Shown here one piece after another: positions 45,361-57,299 of a stretch of DNA of 64,000 bases. This DNA is from Undaria pinnatifida. Lineage: Eukaryota; Sar; Phaeophyceae; Laminariales; Alariaceae. A program made the position numbers and the translations under genes. A model generated the notes under the pieces. The model did not search any database, was not told the DNA's origin, and saw nothing but the letters and a program-made list of their open reading frames with translations. The stretch's first letter is position 1. Every line of letters begins with the position of its first letter. Where the stretch lies: the NCBI GenBank assembly GCA_012845835.1, contig JABAKD010000023.1, positions 2,552,197-2,616,196 on the forward strand, in the 5' to 3' direction.

Positions 45361-48300
45361 GAGCAGTGGTGGGAGGACCAGTTTCGCCACCATCAACGTC
45401 AAACGGACAACATCCAGATCCCCCGAATCGGCATGCACAGCCTTTGCTTTGCACCTTGGAAGGCGTGCAGCTCCTGCATCCCAGGGGGCGATTCAACCTG
45501 GAGTTCCGCAAATCCGGCGTGACAATCACCGGCAAGGCGGCGACCGTGAGCGTTTCGTGGGACAATGTGCGGCACGTTATCAGGTGTGTGAGGTGGTTGG
45601 TAGCGAGCGTTTGTACGCGGGTGTGTCGGGTGAAAACGGCATCTACCGGCAGGCTCACAGTAGGGTGTTTGCGAACTTACACCAATGTTGGCTGGGTTGG
45701 ACTTCGGTTGAAAAACATGTGACATTACTCACAGAGATAATCAAACGCCACTCTCCAAGGCCGACCCAACCCACGAGAAATCCGAAATATATTCATATAT
45801 GTGTGTATGTTTTGGTGCCATTTTTCGTTGTCTAACTTTTTTTTTTTCGGTGGGTTGGTTGGCCTTGAGTTAAAATAATCGTCGGTTTTAATATATCTAT
45901 GTATTTTTGCGAACCCACACAGAGGCTGGCTACAGAGGCTGGAACTCGCAAGCACCCTAGTATTTGCGATTCTTGCGTCCGTGGTTACTACGAACGCTAT
46001 GAGGTTGGGTAGGACTTGTTGGGTAGCCTGGGTAGGAACACATGCAACATTAATTACAGGAACCGTCGAACGTCACACTCCAAGACAAACCCAACCCACC
46101 AAAAATCAACTAAACAAAAAGTGATTATAACTATCTTTCCTTGTCCTTTTTGTGGTCGTTTTCGAAAGATTTTTATTTTTGTGGGTTGGTGGACATTGGG
46201 GTGTGATGCTGGTCGGTTTCAGTCCAAGGCGTACATCTTTTCAAACCCCACAAAAGCTGGAAACCGCAAACACTGAAACCGCAAACACCCCAGTGTTTGC
46301 GATTCTTGCGTCCGTGGTTGTTATGAACACTATGACGACCGGCAGTGTTCACAGCAAGTCGGCGATATTCTCAGAAGAAATAATACCAGCGGTGGTGATG
46401 GTAGGAGTGGGGGTTTCAACACCCATTGGCAACAGCAGACGGCGGACACTAGAGCAGTTGTAGTGGAGGTAGGATTCGAAGCTGTGGCGGTACTGCCGCA
46501 TGCTACAGTGGAGGGGGATGCCATTTTATGTTTCCCAATGTCTTCACTCCAAGAGCCACGTTCCTCACCTAACCCTCAACTTGAAAAAGCATTGTTAACA
46601 ATATGTCGGCAGACAATCCGGTTGCCGTGGGCGTACAACTATTACACCAGGAAACGCAAACGGGGTTTCCAAACGTATTTGTTTTTTTTTCAGTTAGGAA
46701 CCCCGTGGTACAGAAACCAGCCTGGATACTACAGAGCAACTTCGTAAGCAGTACGAAAGACGCCATTTAGTAAGCAGGAACGCCGGTCCGGGCTGGATTT
46801 CTTGTTTGGAAATGGGTGCACTCTGCACTAACTTCAACATTAACTCTTTTGATGCGTATCTCGGTCCGTCTTTCTTACTGCTCCACAGTTTTTCGTAGAC
46901 GTGGTACTAAAACTGTTGTAGTTTAGGTATGGTTCGGAGCAGTGGCGGTACTGACGCATGCTACGGTGGGAGTGGGCCCTCTTCGTTCTCCACAGGTCCT
47001 TACTTCATGAGTTCCATTCCGCCCCCAAACCTCAGCATTGAGGGTTTTTCACTCGAGGTCGATGTACCGATTGCATTATCGTAGGCATACAACTAACACA
47101 CCAGGAATCGCTAACGGGGGTTCCGTATGTACTTGGCTGTTTCTCAGTTTTAAGAAGCCCGCTATGCAGGAATCTTTTGTGGCCCCAATAATCGCTGCCT
47201 CTACCCTAGCATGCGACTACTAACACGGTTTTGGTGGTGACAGTGGCGACGGTAGAGGTCTTCGGATTCAGATTGGTGGCGGTAGCGGTTGTATAGACCT
47301 AGCAGTAAGGTACTACGTGGTGGTAGAAGTAGACGTCGTAAGCCTTGGTGTAGCCCCACCCATTGCGGTAGAACTTTGGAATCGGTGCGGTTTCTATGAC
47401 GGGGTCTCCTGACACAGGCAGTGGAGGGAACCCCCTGTTGATTAGCCCTCGAGTCGGCTGCTATGGCATGCTCCTTCTTTCCCCGTCGTGTATTCCTGCC
47501 CCTCCTTTATCGCGTACAACGTAACTACGAGAGCACGATAGCGCTTTCGCACAGCCTAGTAGAACAGGTACGGTAAGTGGGTTCGAGACCGATTTACCCA
47601 AGTCCAGCTCCGCATGTATGGGGGCCCGCACCCCCTTGACACATCCTACGGGGCAGGTGCAATTGCACTGACTCTTTTTTGCCTTCTGGGAGAGGTTGCT
47701 TGAGGAGCTTCCAACTATACTTTCTGAGGCTAAAAGCTGATTATGGGAAAACTGAAAAGCGCAACCCGACCAACGACCTCATGTTCTAGGTGTAAATGAG
47801 ATATGAAGTATATTATATGCAAAAACAAAATGACGTTCCAGCGATATTGGATTAACGCCTTCATTGCTGGAAACCCTTTTGGGGAACAAGTTTGCTTGAG
47901 GTTTGTATAAGGGCGGATTTGGGGGCTCTAAGGGCGTTAAGGAGTCATGAATTTTCAAGAGAAAAAATACTTCTGCCAAAACGCGCTGCACCTTTGCCGT
48001 AACGTGCGTCCGTTCTTTGCATTTTTCCCTTGCTATCTCTCTACTTCTTGAATCCCGATCATGTTTTGCTAGTGGTTGGGTAACCTGCATGCATGGTTCG
48101 ACGTCACTTATCTGCCATGGCTGATCACTCTGAGCTATGGCACAAAGTTTGGTTGCGTATGGCTACGTCCTAGTTCCGAGCCCATCATACTCTAGATCTC
48201 GTCCGTTTAAACCGCCACAGAAATTGCGTTTGCCAGAACGTGCTGCACCTTTGCCGTAGCGTGTGTCCGTTCCTTACATTTTTCCCGTGCTACCTCTCTG

Positions 48301-51300
48301 TTTCTTGAATCCGCATCATGTTTTGCTAATGGTTAGGTTGCCTGCATGCATGGTTCGACGTCACCTATCTGCCATGGCTGATCACTCTGAGCTATGGTAC
48401 AATGTTTGGTTACGTGTTGCTACCTGCCTAGTTCGGAACCCATGATACTCTAGATCTAGTCCGTGTAAACTAGCGCAGGTTTATCCGCGCCCACGTTACC
48501 TCCTCTGACAACGCTTTCAACGTTGCGTACGTATCGCATCCACGAACCACGGCCATGCATGGCGATATTAGGTTGCCTCGACCCGAGGGCTTCAACTGGG
48601 GAAGGTCTTTGGACCAAAACGACCCTGCGGGTAGCGACCTGCTTGCGCTGCCTCTGAAAGAGCCCGTGCCTCTGCGCAAGAGCGAGGTGCGTCACTCGGG
48701 CCTGGGTAGCACGGTGTAGTCGATCGATAGGGCTTTTGCGATTTTTCCAACCTCTTTTGGCGTCGTAAAACAAGGTAAAAATGGCATTGAGATCGACGAA
48801 CACCATAACCCAGGGCCAACCTACCCACCAACAAAAATAGGTTAGAACGTTACAAAGAAAATCTGTAGGAAAATGCAGTTCTGATAGTTTTTCGCTTGGC
48901 TTTCCCGTGGATTGGGCCGGCCTGGAATTGGGATTTCGACGTTTTTTTTTGCTATTGTAATACTTCGAAGTACTATGTTTTGTTTTCCTGTTTTTGTTCT
49001 CCTATATATTTTTTTCCTACCCGAAGGAAGTCGCGACTCTATTTTTTTCTCTTCCTCAGCGGACACGTGCTACTGCAAGGGTTGCACGCCTCGCCCACCG
49101 CATGCTTGATTTCACGGTGCCTCTCAACTGATGGAGCTGTTAATACGCAGTAAAATGATATTTTTTTTCGCGACGTGCCGACTTTGGTAGAGTAGGGAGT
49201 CGGGTGGGAAAACGTTTAACAATAGTGTTGAAGCCGTCGAAACGCTACTGTCCATAGCGAACTCAACCCGAGACAAAAACTGGGGGAAACTTTTGTTTTT
49301 GGAACTATGTTTTCCTACGTTTTTTAATTGATTTTCCAACCTAGTTTGGTCGTGGGTTGGTTGGCCTCGGGTCATGTGTGTCATTCGTCTTTTCCAATAC
49401 TATAGTTTGCGTTGTTTACAAGGACTTCGAAGGCATTCCTTCGCGCAAGCCAACCAACATATTTTGTTCCAAGATATCCCACGGTAGCGGTGGGTGCAGC
49501 CTGCATCGTTCTCTGAGATCCTCACATGAGGAGCTCAATATCTCACTCGACAAATAACTTCGAAGGCATTCGTTCCCACAACCAGACCAAGCTTCTATGC
49601 CTCAAGTCCTAATTAAATGTGTACTCGGGAAATTGCTCCATCAACCGGCAGTTTCCTCACATGAGGAGCTCAATCGCCCAGGGGCTCTTTGGCCTAAACA
49701 CACGGCATCCCCTACAGTGAGATGACTGTTCCCTAGTCTGTGAAAAAAACGCACGCGCTCAAGAAATGATCCTAGTATCCGATGATTCTATGCTTGAGTA
49801 GCTCAACTGGTCAGGAAAAAAGCATTTTGCCCAAAAACTGCATCCACTACGGCACTATAGAGGGATGGCTTCGATCTCAAAGAGGAGAACGGAACGAGAC
49901 GAACACTCCCATGGCCTGTAGATTTTTGTCAAACGACTTTGTTGTAACTTAGGGCCGTTCCTAACAAACTCAACAATTGTCGGGAATCCGAACAAAAAAA
50001 AACGTGGAATTTTTCGCGAATCGTGAGTGATGTTTGTCAGGAAATCCGGAATTTTATTAGTGTTGACAGGATTTTTCGCGAATCGTGAGTGATGTTTGTC
50101 AGGAAATCCGGAATTTTATTAGTGTTGACAGGTTTCCATAAACGAGTCATCCCACGGTAGGGGTTGCACTTTCTGCGCCAAAATGTCCCTGGGCGATTTA
50201 GTTCTTCATGTGAGGAACTGCCGGTCAATGATGTATTTCATGAGTACTTTATTTTTTGGACTAAGGCATAGAATCTTGGTCGGGTTTTGCGACCGAATGC
50301 CTTCGAAGTCTTTTTTCGGGTGAGATATTGAGTTCCTCATGTGAGGAACTCAGGGACTATTGGGTGCAACCCCTACCGTGGGATGACTCAAACTTTGATG
50401 TCGGTATTCCTCGGCAAAAAAAAACGTGATTTTGTTTTTGATAAACCTGGCGTTTCCCAATTTCAAAACGCCAGGAATCGTGATATTTTATCAGGATTCC
50501 TGATTTGTTCTCATTCATTAGGAACGACCCTTACCGATTATGTTCCAGCGTTCTTGGGTAGGTATTCACACGAGGAACCCCTTCGGTCCGAGATGTGTCG
50601 TCCGCCGCCGACAGTAGCTGATACTTCCGTAACGCACGCAATGCGTTGGTGACCGTTGCCTGCAAGATCTGTCTCCGGGGTAGTTATACGTTGTAACCAC
50701 ACATCAAAGCCAGATTCGGAGGACACGACCTCGTCAGACCGCACCCGTAGTAAGGGTTTCGTGTCATTTGGGCATTACCGTGCGGCTGAATGTCAGGTTC
50801 CGTTTCGTTTCGTTTTGGTTCATTTTTATTTTTGTTGATGTTCGGTTGGTTTTGAGTCGTTTGGTACAAGGTGGTTTTGGCCTATAATATTCGGTTTCTT
50901 CATGGAGATGTTGGTTTATTTTGGTTTCGTTTTGTTTGGTTTCGTCAGTTTGGGGGCGCCGTGTTACCAGCTGCAATTGTGTCGTCTCGTTTATGTGTTG
51001 TTCTGTACCTGGTGTCCGTTCGTGCTATTTTCTTCTTGATGCAGGCGACCTTGGTCCTCCTGCAGCCCGACCCCAAGGCTAGTCACGCGGAGGTTTCCCT
51101 TTCGCTGGACGGCGTTTCCCACAAGGTAAAGTTTTTCTGTACCTCACCCAAAAGATGACTTTTGACGACATTCAACATTCGTGCGCCCAACCCGACTAAC
51201 ATTCGATGAGCTAGCCCTAATACAAATTCACTCAAGTTACTACACCAACAGCAACGTGGGGTTCTGTGCTACGACCTTTATCGTAGACACATGGAACGGC

Positions 51301-54300
51301 GGTAGAGGTGAGCCTTTTTTTTCCCTGCAACGTTCTTTGCTTGAGGAGCTCTACACTCCACCCAAAACCTGATTTTCGAGACAAAAAGGAAAGTGAAACT
51401 CGACGAGCAATCGCACGGCGTAGGCATACTAAAAACTCGTTTTTTTCTTAATAAGTAAAAAAAGCCCGACGATCTTAGGTTAAGGAAGCCCGCCATGCAC
51501 AAAAATCGTTTGGTCAAAAAGTGCCTCAGTACCTACCTATCGCAGCACTCGTCCCTAGCGTGCGTCGACTATGACTTCGTTTCCCTGGACGGGCATCATG
51601 CGCGACGAGATGTAGTTTTTTTTTGCTGGACGGGTTTGCTTTACGGCGAGCAACGTATCCCTTCCAGCGAACTTGATGTTGTGGGTGACGTCTAAGTTGT
51701 CCTCGCGGTAAACACCGTGCTGTTCTGGTTTAGGTGTCGGGCTCCCAGGGAACGGTGATTGCTGGCCTCTTGAAGCTGCTGTGCGGGGTGAAGCAGTCCC
51801 TTCCCGACAAGGGCTTGTTCGTCAGCAGAGGGGGCAAGAGGTGGGTCACGGTGGTATCGGGCTACATAGACGTAATCGTTGCGGCAGTATTAGCAGCATC
51901 AATGGCAGTAGCAGAAGTGGTAGTAGTAGTAGTAGTAGTTGTTGTTGTTGTTGTTGTCGTTGTTGTTGTTGCTGCTGTTGTTGAGAGTAAACAGGAATCA
52001 ACTACTGCTGAGATCATCTCGTAGCGTGGGTGGGCGCAACTCGATGGGAGTGCACGGGGGGATTGAGAGCTGAATTCTTTTCGCGATGGAATTGAAGGCC
52101 CGTACCGTAGTGGGGAGGGAGGACAAGAGCCTGCTTACCATGTGACCCTGGATTTGAGTTACGTCTAGGAAGGGAGAAGGAGGAAGAAAGAGACGTATGC
52201 GGTATAAGATAAGCTAAAAACGAACAAGCAAACAAGATAAGGCCAGAACAATAATGGAACTTGACCAGGTCACCCGAGTGTTCGCAACACGAACCACACC
52301 GGTTTCCCGCATACTGTCAAGTATTCCGTTTTTTTCGCGCGTTTCAGACTGGGACAGTACCAATTTTATGGACACCGTCCGTTTGCATGTGTTTTCGGTT
52401 TTTCTCTGTGTGCCAGCTTCGTGAAGTGCTACTTCGGGGTGAGCGAGGGCTCCCTGTTCCCGCTGAGGCAAGGCTTATTCTTCATGAAACCTGCGCTTTT
52501 TCTGCCCAAGGGAGACATCGAGCAGGTATTTATTTCATGTGTGATATGTGTTCTCACGATTGACTAATAATATGTTCTCACGATTGACTAATGATGTAGT
52601 AGTAGGAAATTATCGTCCTTACAAACGTCAATGCCTTGGGTTAAAGGCTCACCGAGTGCATACCCGTGCTCGCAGGCACGCTTCCTTGCGGAACAATTGA
52701 CGAGGGAAGAGCGCGAGAGCGTGAGTAGGCAATGAATTGATGAAAATCGACGAGCTGAAAAGCTGGGCAGTGGGAATGCTGAACCCTATGCGTGATAAGA
52801 TCGAAGGCATCCACCGGGGGGAACACCTATGGCCACGGCTTGTCCAGAAGGTCGCTGGGGATAAAACCTTCTACGGGTTGAGCTTGGCAGTAGAAGGTGC
52901 AAGGGTGGTGTGAAGAGGGCCGCTGGGGTGCAGCGGACGAATGGAGGTAGTACGTTTATCCCTTTGCTTTCAGGGAGAGTACAAGTACGACTACATAAGC
53001 CTGTTTGATATTTTCAAACTTCTGTTTATGTTGAAAACTGTATTGTAATCAGTGTTGAAGCGGATGAACGTCATATTAATACCCAAGGCTGGGCAAGCCA
53101 CGAAAGAATCAAGGTTTAGAAATTGAAAACATTGTAAGACTTTTTTTTTTTCCTTTCTTAACCCAATGTTTTCGCTGTTTTTTTTGTGGGCTGGGCTGGA
53201 GCCCTGGATTGTGGCGTTCGACAGCTTCGCCACCTCTGTGTAATATTTTGTTACCCAACTCCAATTCCTATTCACCCTTGACACATGTGCATCGCGAACA
53301 CCGCATAATACGCGCAATTGGAGTATCACACGCAGCTTGCACAGATCAGTTTGGACGAAATCTCCCACCTCACAGCTGGAGTGCATTGTTATTTTTGATA
53401 CTTTGGTATGGACCTTTTTGGGCCCAGTTATTATGCCAACTCTTTTCTTCACCCACCTCCCGCGAGAAATGGGAGTGCCAATAGTATAGATTTTTCTCGT
53501 GCACAAATTGACTTGGGGAAAGCGCGAGAGCGTGAGTAAGCATCTCCCGATCAAAACTCGACGAGCAGTGGGATTGCTGAACCCTATGAGCGATTAATAA
53601 TTGAAAGCAAGAACTGGGTGGGAGAAGGGACCCCACCTGTGACCACAGCTTGTCCAGAAGCTGGAAAGTAGATGTGTGTGTGAACAAAATACAATGTAGA
53701 GGACTGTGGGTGCCCCCAGTCGTTCCCACTACTCCGTTACCCCAATCAAGCAAGAAATCTTTACCACACCCCAATCAAGCATATGTCGTGACCCCACCAT
53801 GCAGCACTGTATTGTGCCGTGTCTAATAAGGTCGTCCTTTTTACAATATGACGGTAGAGCAGTGCGCAGTACAGGTGTAGTTTTCATGATCATACTGCTT
53901 TCACTACCGGTTTGTACACCGTGTTGTTCTCTCCTTTCTTTTGTGCCCTTTGGTTTGCTTTTATTTTCATTTCCTGCATTGCCTGGACCACCTGTGTTTT
54001 GGGCTGCTGCCTCCCCCCTCCCCACCCCCCCCTTCACGTCGATTTTGCTTCGCACGCGTATTCGTTTGGGCTGGGGGAACGGCGTGCCAGGTTGTGTGCG
54101 GGCGTGGCGGTTCTGCGACCACTCGGTACGTTGACTTGGTCGTTGGGATGGAGGCAGGCAAAGATGACAAACAGAGCACGCGAGAGTTCTCCAATATTGA
54201 GAGGGAAGACCTGCCCAGCTTGCAGGTAGCCTAGCCACATCCTTTTGGTAGGGGTGCCCTGGCTAATTTTTCCTCCTGAAGGTGGTTGCCTGAGGATTTC

Positions 54301-57281
54301 TGTATCTCTACACCCTAGAGCTTATTTGAAGCAGGTTGAAATTCGTCCCGATGAACAATTCCATGCCCTGCGGTAGGTATTTAGCGAAAACATGGTGCGA
54401 AAAACCAATGAAATTGGAAGTTTCGACGATTTTCGGTTAAGGAGCCCCTGTGATTCCGAAAACGTTTCGGCCGAAAAGCTATATTTATATAGGCCAAGGG
54501 ATCGGTATTGTAATATCATACTCTGTAACACCCCCTTGGCCGCTACCGGGTTTTAGTCACCTGCACAAGTGACTCTGTACCTCGCTGACAGAAACGCTTG
54601 AAGGGATTTGTTTGGCGCATCGTAGCTAACCAAGCGGTTGAAGATTTATATCGCAAACTTAGTGAAACGCGGAAGCCCAAGGCCGCAGGGAGCAGGCGCG
54701 TCACTCGCGCGAAGTTGCCCCGAGCCGGTTCAAAATCGGGCCCCAAACGTACCCCCACTGCGGTTGGTTTGGTTATTTAGATTTATCGTAGCAACGCGTG
54801 ACGACGCGATCGCACCCCCCTATTCTACTTGATGAGGCGATCACATTGGACTCTTGCCTTCTGCGACATGTTTTGTCTGCTTGCTTGCGGGTACTCACTA
54901 ACTGTATGTTTGCACCTTTTGGTGGCTTCGAATGCGGATGTTTGCGTCATCGTACCGCACCTAGTCGTTGATGCGATGAGGGCTGACAGTCAAATATAAA
55001 TAATGAACGAAGACGGGAAGTTATGCGGTAATCTTGTACTTTAATTTGGGCACATCACACCCATTATCAAAATGTGAACCCAGCCTTCTCCAGTTTTTTC
55101 GGTCCCCTACTAGGTTTGAGAGCACCGCTGGTCTTGTTCACACTACATGCCTTCTTTCGAGTGCAGTGTATATCCCAGTAGAGTAGTGCTTACACCGATT
55201 TTTTCAAGATCATGGCACAAGGCCGCGTCTTCATTGTACAGCTGATGCCTGGTACAGTACAAACCGTGGAAGTATGTAAAAAACCAAGCTCGGGTATGCA
55301 GGCCTGGCTGCATCCCGCAAGACCAAAACCCGCGGCAGTGTATTCATGTTGTCGAAAAAGTGAAGCCCCCGCGCTGTATCCAAGCGCAGCGCAGACCGCG
55401 GCTCGGGCAGCGGGGATGTTTTAATATACCCCCATTTTCACTTCCGGGTTTCCACCACTCGCACGAGTGAACCTGTGCACCACCTGCCAAAATATACGTG
55501 CTCGATTTTGTTTTGGCGCAGCGTGCCTTACAACTCCTTTCGTGTTTCCTGTGGCACATTTAAACCGCACACTTGAAAGCGGCACCAGCGCTTAAAGCCG
55601 CCAAGGAACAGGAGGTTTACTCTCGCGATTGACCCCGAGCCACCGAAAAAAGAGCAACCCCCCCCCCCCCTCCCCCGCGCTTACCGTTGTTCGGATCCGC
55701 ACACCTGTTGATGGTGACCTATGCCGTGAAGACCACCACTGAGACGCCCATACTCTTTTTCTAGCCTATATTTATAGCTCATCATGGACCCAACGACTGC
55801 TACATCTTGCACGGCGTGGAATCAAAAGGATGCAATTGCGCCCGCTGTTGTTGCATTTTCATGGTTGTTTTAGTATTCACTGTTGATATACGGTATTTGT
55901 TACCGCTAATGAGATTATTAACATCAGCGTATACCGAAGTACGCCAGAAAGGTCGCGACATGCTCAAGTATCCGCTGCAACATGTCCTAATCGCAGCTGC
56001 ACTATATTCTGGTCGTTCCTCGGGTCCACCCTGTAAATCAGAACTACATCCAAGACGCGCTCGTGGCTCCGCGCCTTCGCGAAGCCAAGAAAGCCGCCAA
56101 GTCCGAGGCCGCCGCTGCTGCCGCGCCGTCTCCTCCAGTTCCCGATCTACCTGAAACCATCAAGACAACCGCAGCTGAAGCCGTCATGCCGACGGCAAAA
56201 TCAGAAGAGCTAACTTCACCATCGAGCAGCAGCAAGGACGGCCGACCTTCGAGGAGGGCTGCTGGTGTTGGTAGAGAGTCTGGCGTGGGAGCGGGGGAGG
56301 AGGGGGGCAAGCGGGCTGCGTCAGAGGTCGTAAACAGTGGGGTTGCCCGAGCCGATGAAGAAGATGAGGAAGACGATGGCGACGCCGAGGTATGGTAGGT
56401 TTGGTGGTAGCCCGGGTGGCGGTGATGGTGCTCCCGGCTGTGTGGATGTGGACGTCGTGATGATATGGTACTTGCTGGGGGGGGGGCGGTGTTGTTGGTG
56501 TTGATGATGGTAGTTGTGGTGGTGGTGGTGGTGGTGGTGGTGATGTCGATGTATTGGTGGTGATCGTTCGTCGACGTCCGTTTTAATTAGTGTAATGGTT
56601 GTGGCAGAGGTAGCACAGCGTTGTAAATACGGAAAGTACGAGAGATATCGGTAGGACCAGTAGCACTCGTCGCAGCTGGGAGTTCGCCGTGGCACTGTTT
56701 AATAGCTGTAAATGTAGCGCTAGTAGGGTGGTAGATCGAGCCGCTGCGGTTAGCAGATTGGCTATTTATGCCCCATTCCTGTTTGCAATTATCTAATGAC
56801 TAAGGCAAGCAACAAATGAGTACGCCACTCCCCCCCCCCCCCCTTCCACGCCCCTTGATGTCCTTGACCTCGTACGGAACTTCGCTCTCGCTGGACATGG
56901 CCCTTCGCCCAGTCTGACGAAGACTTCGCCCCGGTGCCGGGGGACACCGACAGCGATGATGACAGCGAGAGCAGCGTCAGCAGCGCTACTGGTGGCAGTG
57001 ACGACGATAGCGACGGCGACTCGGAGGGGGAGGGGGTCGAAGATGAAGAGGAGGAGGACGAGGACGGGGGAGGGGATGTGTTCGATGGGGGGAGGCGTTC
57101 CGGGAAAGGCGACGAAGAAGACGTTAGCGACACACCAGCGAAGAAGAGGAAGCGAATGAAGGAAGGAGGCGTGGACGGGAAACTGTCCCTGCACATGAGC
57201 AACTCAGGCGATGATGACACCAATGGTGGAGATGAAACGGAAAGCGATGAAGAAGGAAGAAAGAAAAAACGAACGGCATAA
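45361..57281 (+). CDS. Rtt106/SSRP1-M-like histone chaperone, 8 exons found, 5' end missing
   Basis: Exons: ~45361-45583, 48572-48686, 51045-51125, 51734-51840, 52417-52525, 54091-54225, 56042-56389, 56913-57281 (TAA). All introns are GT-AG and the joined frame is uninterrupted, about 494 codons. Exons 1-3 give the first PH-like domain (LLHPRGRFNLEFRKSGVTIT; SVSWDNVRHVI/RLPRPEG; ATLVLLQPDPK). Exons 4-6 give the second (SFVKCYFGVSEGSLFPLRQG; FMKPALFLPKGDIEQ; GRGGSATTRYVDLVV; REFSNIEREDLPSLQ/NYI). This layout matches the SSRP1/Pob3 middle domain and Rtt106, which bind H3-H4. Exons 7-8 are Ala/Lys-rich, then acidic (DEEDEEDDGDAE/SDEDF, long D/E/S runs) with a basic KKRKR, a likely nuclear tail. 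No HMG box. The first exon has no ATG, so an upstream exon is missing; the 45361 boundary is uncertain. Rtt106-like is preferred over SSRP1, but not certain. Confidence 0.85.
45755..45868. mobile_element. MITE-like inverted-repeat element in intron 1
   Basis: Inverted ends: caaggccgacccaacccac on the left and gtgggttggttggccttg on the right, about 115 bp apart, AT-rich between. Similar ends (acccaacccacc ... gtgggttggtgg) lie at about 46080-46195, and weaker pairs at 48795-48925 and 49255-49375. Confidence 0.65.
46080..46195. mobile_element. MITE-like element, second copy in intron 1
   Basis: Left end caaacccaacccaccaaaaa, right end tttgtgggttggtggacatt, with a T-rich centre. Same family as 45755-45868. 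Confidence 0.55.
47852..47940 (-). mobile_element. TTAA-ended element (MITE-like), copy m5, in intron 1
   Basis: Both ends are clear: ttaacgccttcattgctgg at the left and ctctaagggcgttaa at the right, giving matching terminal inverted repeats TTAACGCC / GGGCGTTAA. This is the best copy for defining the element ends. Confidence 0.75.
47975..48470. repeat. 257-bp tandem duplication in intron 1
   Basis: Units at 47975-48214 and 48232-48470 share long blocks such as 'gctgcacctttgccgta', 'gcatgcatggttcgacgtca' and 'ctgccatggctgatcactct'. The second copy ends about 100 bp before exon 2. Confidence 0.85.
48795..48925. mobile_element. MITE-like element in intron 2
   Basis: Left end aacccagggccaacctaccc, right end tggattgggccggcctgg. 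Weak inverted ends related to the 45755 family. Confidence 0.4.
49478..50390. mobile_element. Foldback element with ~240-bp inverted arms, in intron 2
   Basis: The left arm (49478-49725) and the reverse complement of the right arm (50150-50390) align along their length. Both start atcccacggtag, then have ctcacatgaggagctcaata, cttcgaaggcattcg, gaccaagcttctatgcct, accggcagtttcctcacatg and atcgcccagggg. The ~420-bp centre carries no protein but a perfect 62-bp tandem duplication. The arms themselves repeat the 'cctcacatgaggagctcaa' word, so the structure is nested. It matches non-autonomous foldback DNA elements. Confidence 0.8.
50009..50132 (+). repeat. Perfect 62-bp tandem duplication
   Basis: 50009-50070 and 50071-50132 appear identical over their whole length (each starts atttttcgcgaatcgtgagt). 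The lack of divergence marks a recent event inside an older, diverged element. Confidence 0.9.
51917..51988 (+). repeat. (GTA)n/(GTT)n microsatellite in intron 4
   Basis: A run of gtagtagta followed by gttgttgtt, about 70 bp. It lies after the exon 4 donor (GT at 51841), so the poly-Val frame over it is intronic. Confidence 0.85.
52652..52855 (+). mobile_element. tRNA-derived SINE fragment D in intron 5
   Basis: Headless copy: body words gagcgcgagagcgtgagtag, tgctgaaccctatgcgtgat and ccacggcttgtccagaag are kept in order. The tRNA-like head and tail are missing. Confidence 0.7.
53321..53390 (-). repeat. Dispersed element 'aatacactccagctgtgag', inverted copy in intron 5
   Basis: Reverse complement of the 34175 block (gtgcactccagctgtgag on minus, then gcaagctgcgtgtgatactc). 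Confidence 0.6.
53490..53685 (+). mobile_element. tRNA-derived SINE fragment E in intron 5
   Basis: Headless copy with tcgtgcacaaattgacttg, gcgcgagagcgtgagtaagc, gggattgctgaaccctatga and cttgtccagaagctggaaag. It lies 0.6 kb after fragment D in the same orientation. Confidence 0.75.
54543..54780 (+). repeat. Dispersed ~240-bp repeat, copy 1 (intron 6)
   Basis: Shares with 55428-55690 and 57832-58085 an order of words: 'ccgggtt', 'ctcgcac(g/a)agtga', 'ctgacagaaa(c/t)', 'tttg(t/c)ttggcgc', 'gaccccgagcc' and 'cccca'. No open frame is conserved between copies. Confidence 0.55.
55428..55690 (+). repeat. Dispersed ~240-bp repeat, copy 2 (intron 6)
   Basis: Second copy in the same intron: acttccgggtttccaccact, cgcacgagtgaacctgtgca and gattgaccccgagccaccga, ending in a C-run. 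Confidence 0.55.
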
Positions 57282-57299
57282 TGATAACGTGATAATCTC

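Noticed and set aside
47575-47610. B-box-like gggttcgagacc
   Set aside because: No A box or cloverleaf upstream.
51841-52024. Poly-Val continuation of chaperone exon 4
   Set aside because: A donor at 51841 restores the family sequence in exon 5; the continuation is an intronic microsatellite.
52973-53048. Possible extra exon (EYKYDYISLFDIFK) between exons 5 and 6 of the chaperone
   Set aside because: An acceptor exists, but joining exon 5 directly to exon 6 gives the expected continuous PH-domain sequence (DIEQ/VVCGRGG) in phase, and the candidate has no plausible donor before its stop.
53706-54240. Overlapping frames of 70-169 codons on both strands around chaperone exon 6
   Set aside because: Only the stretch 54091-54225 fits the gene; the rest is intron or antisense.
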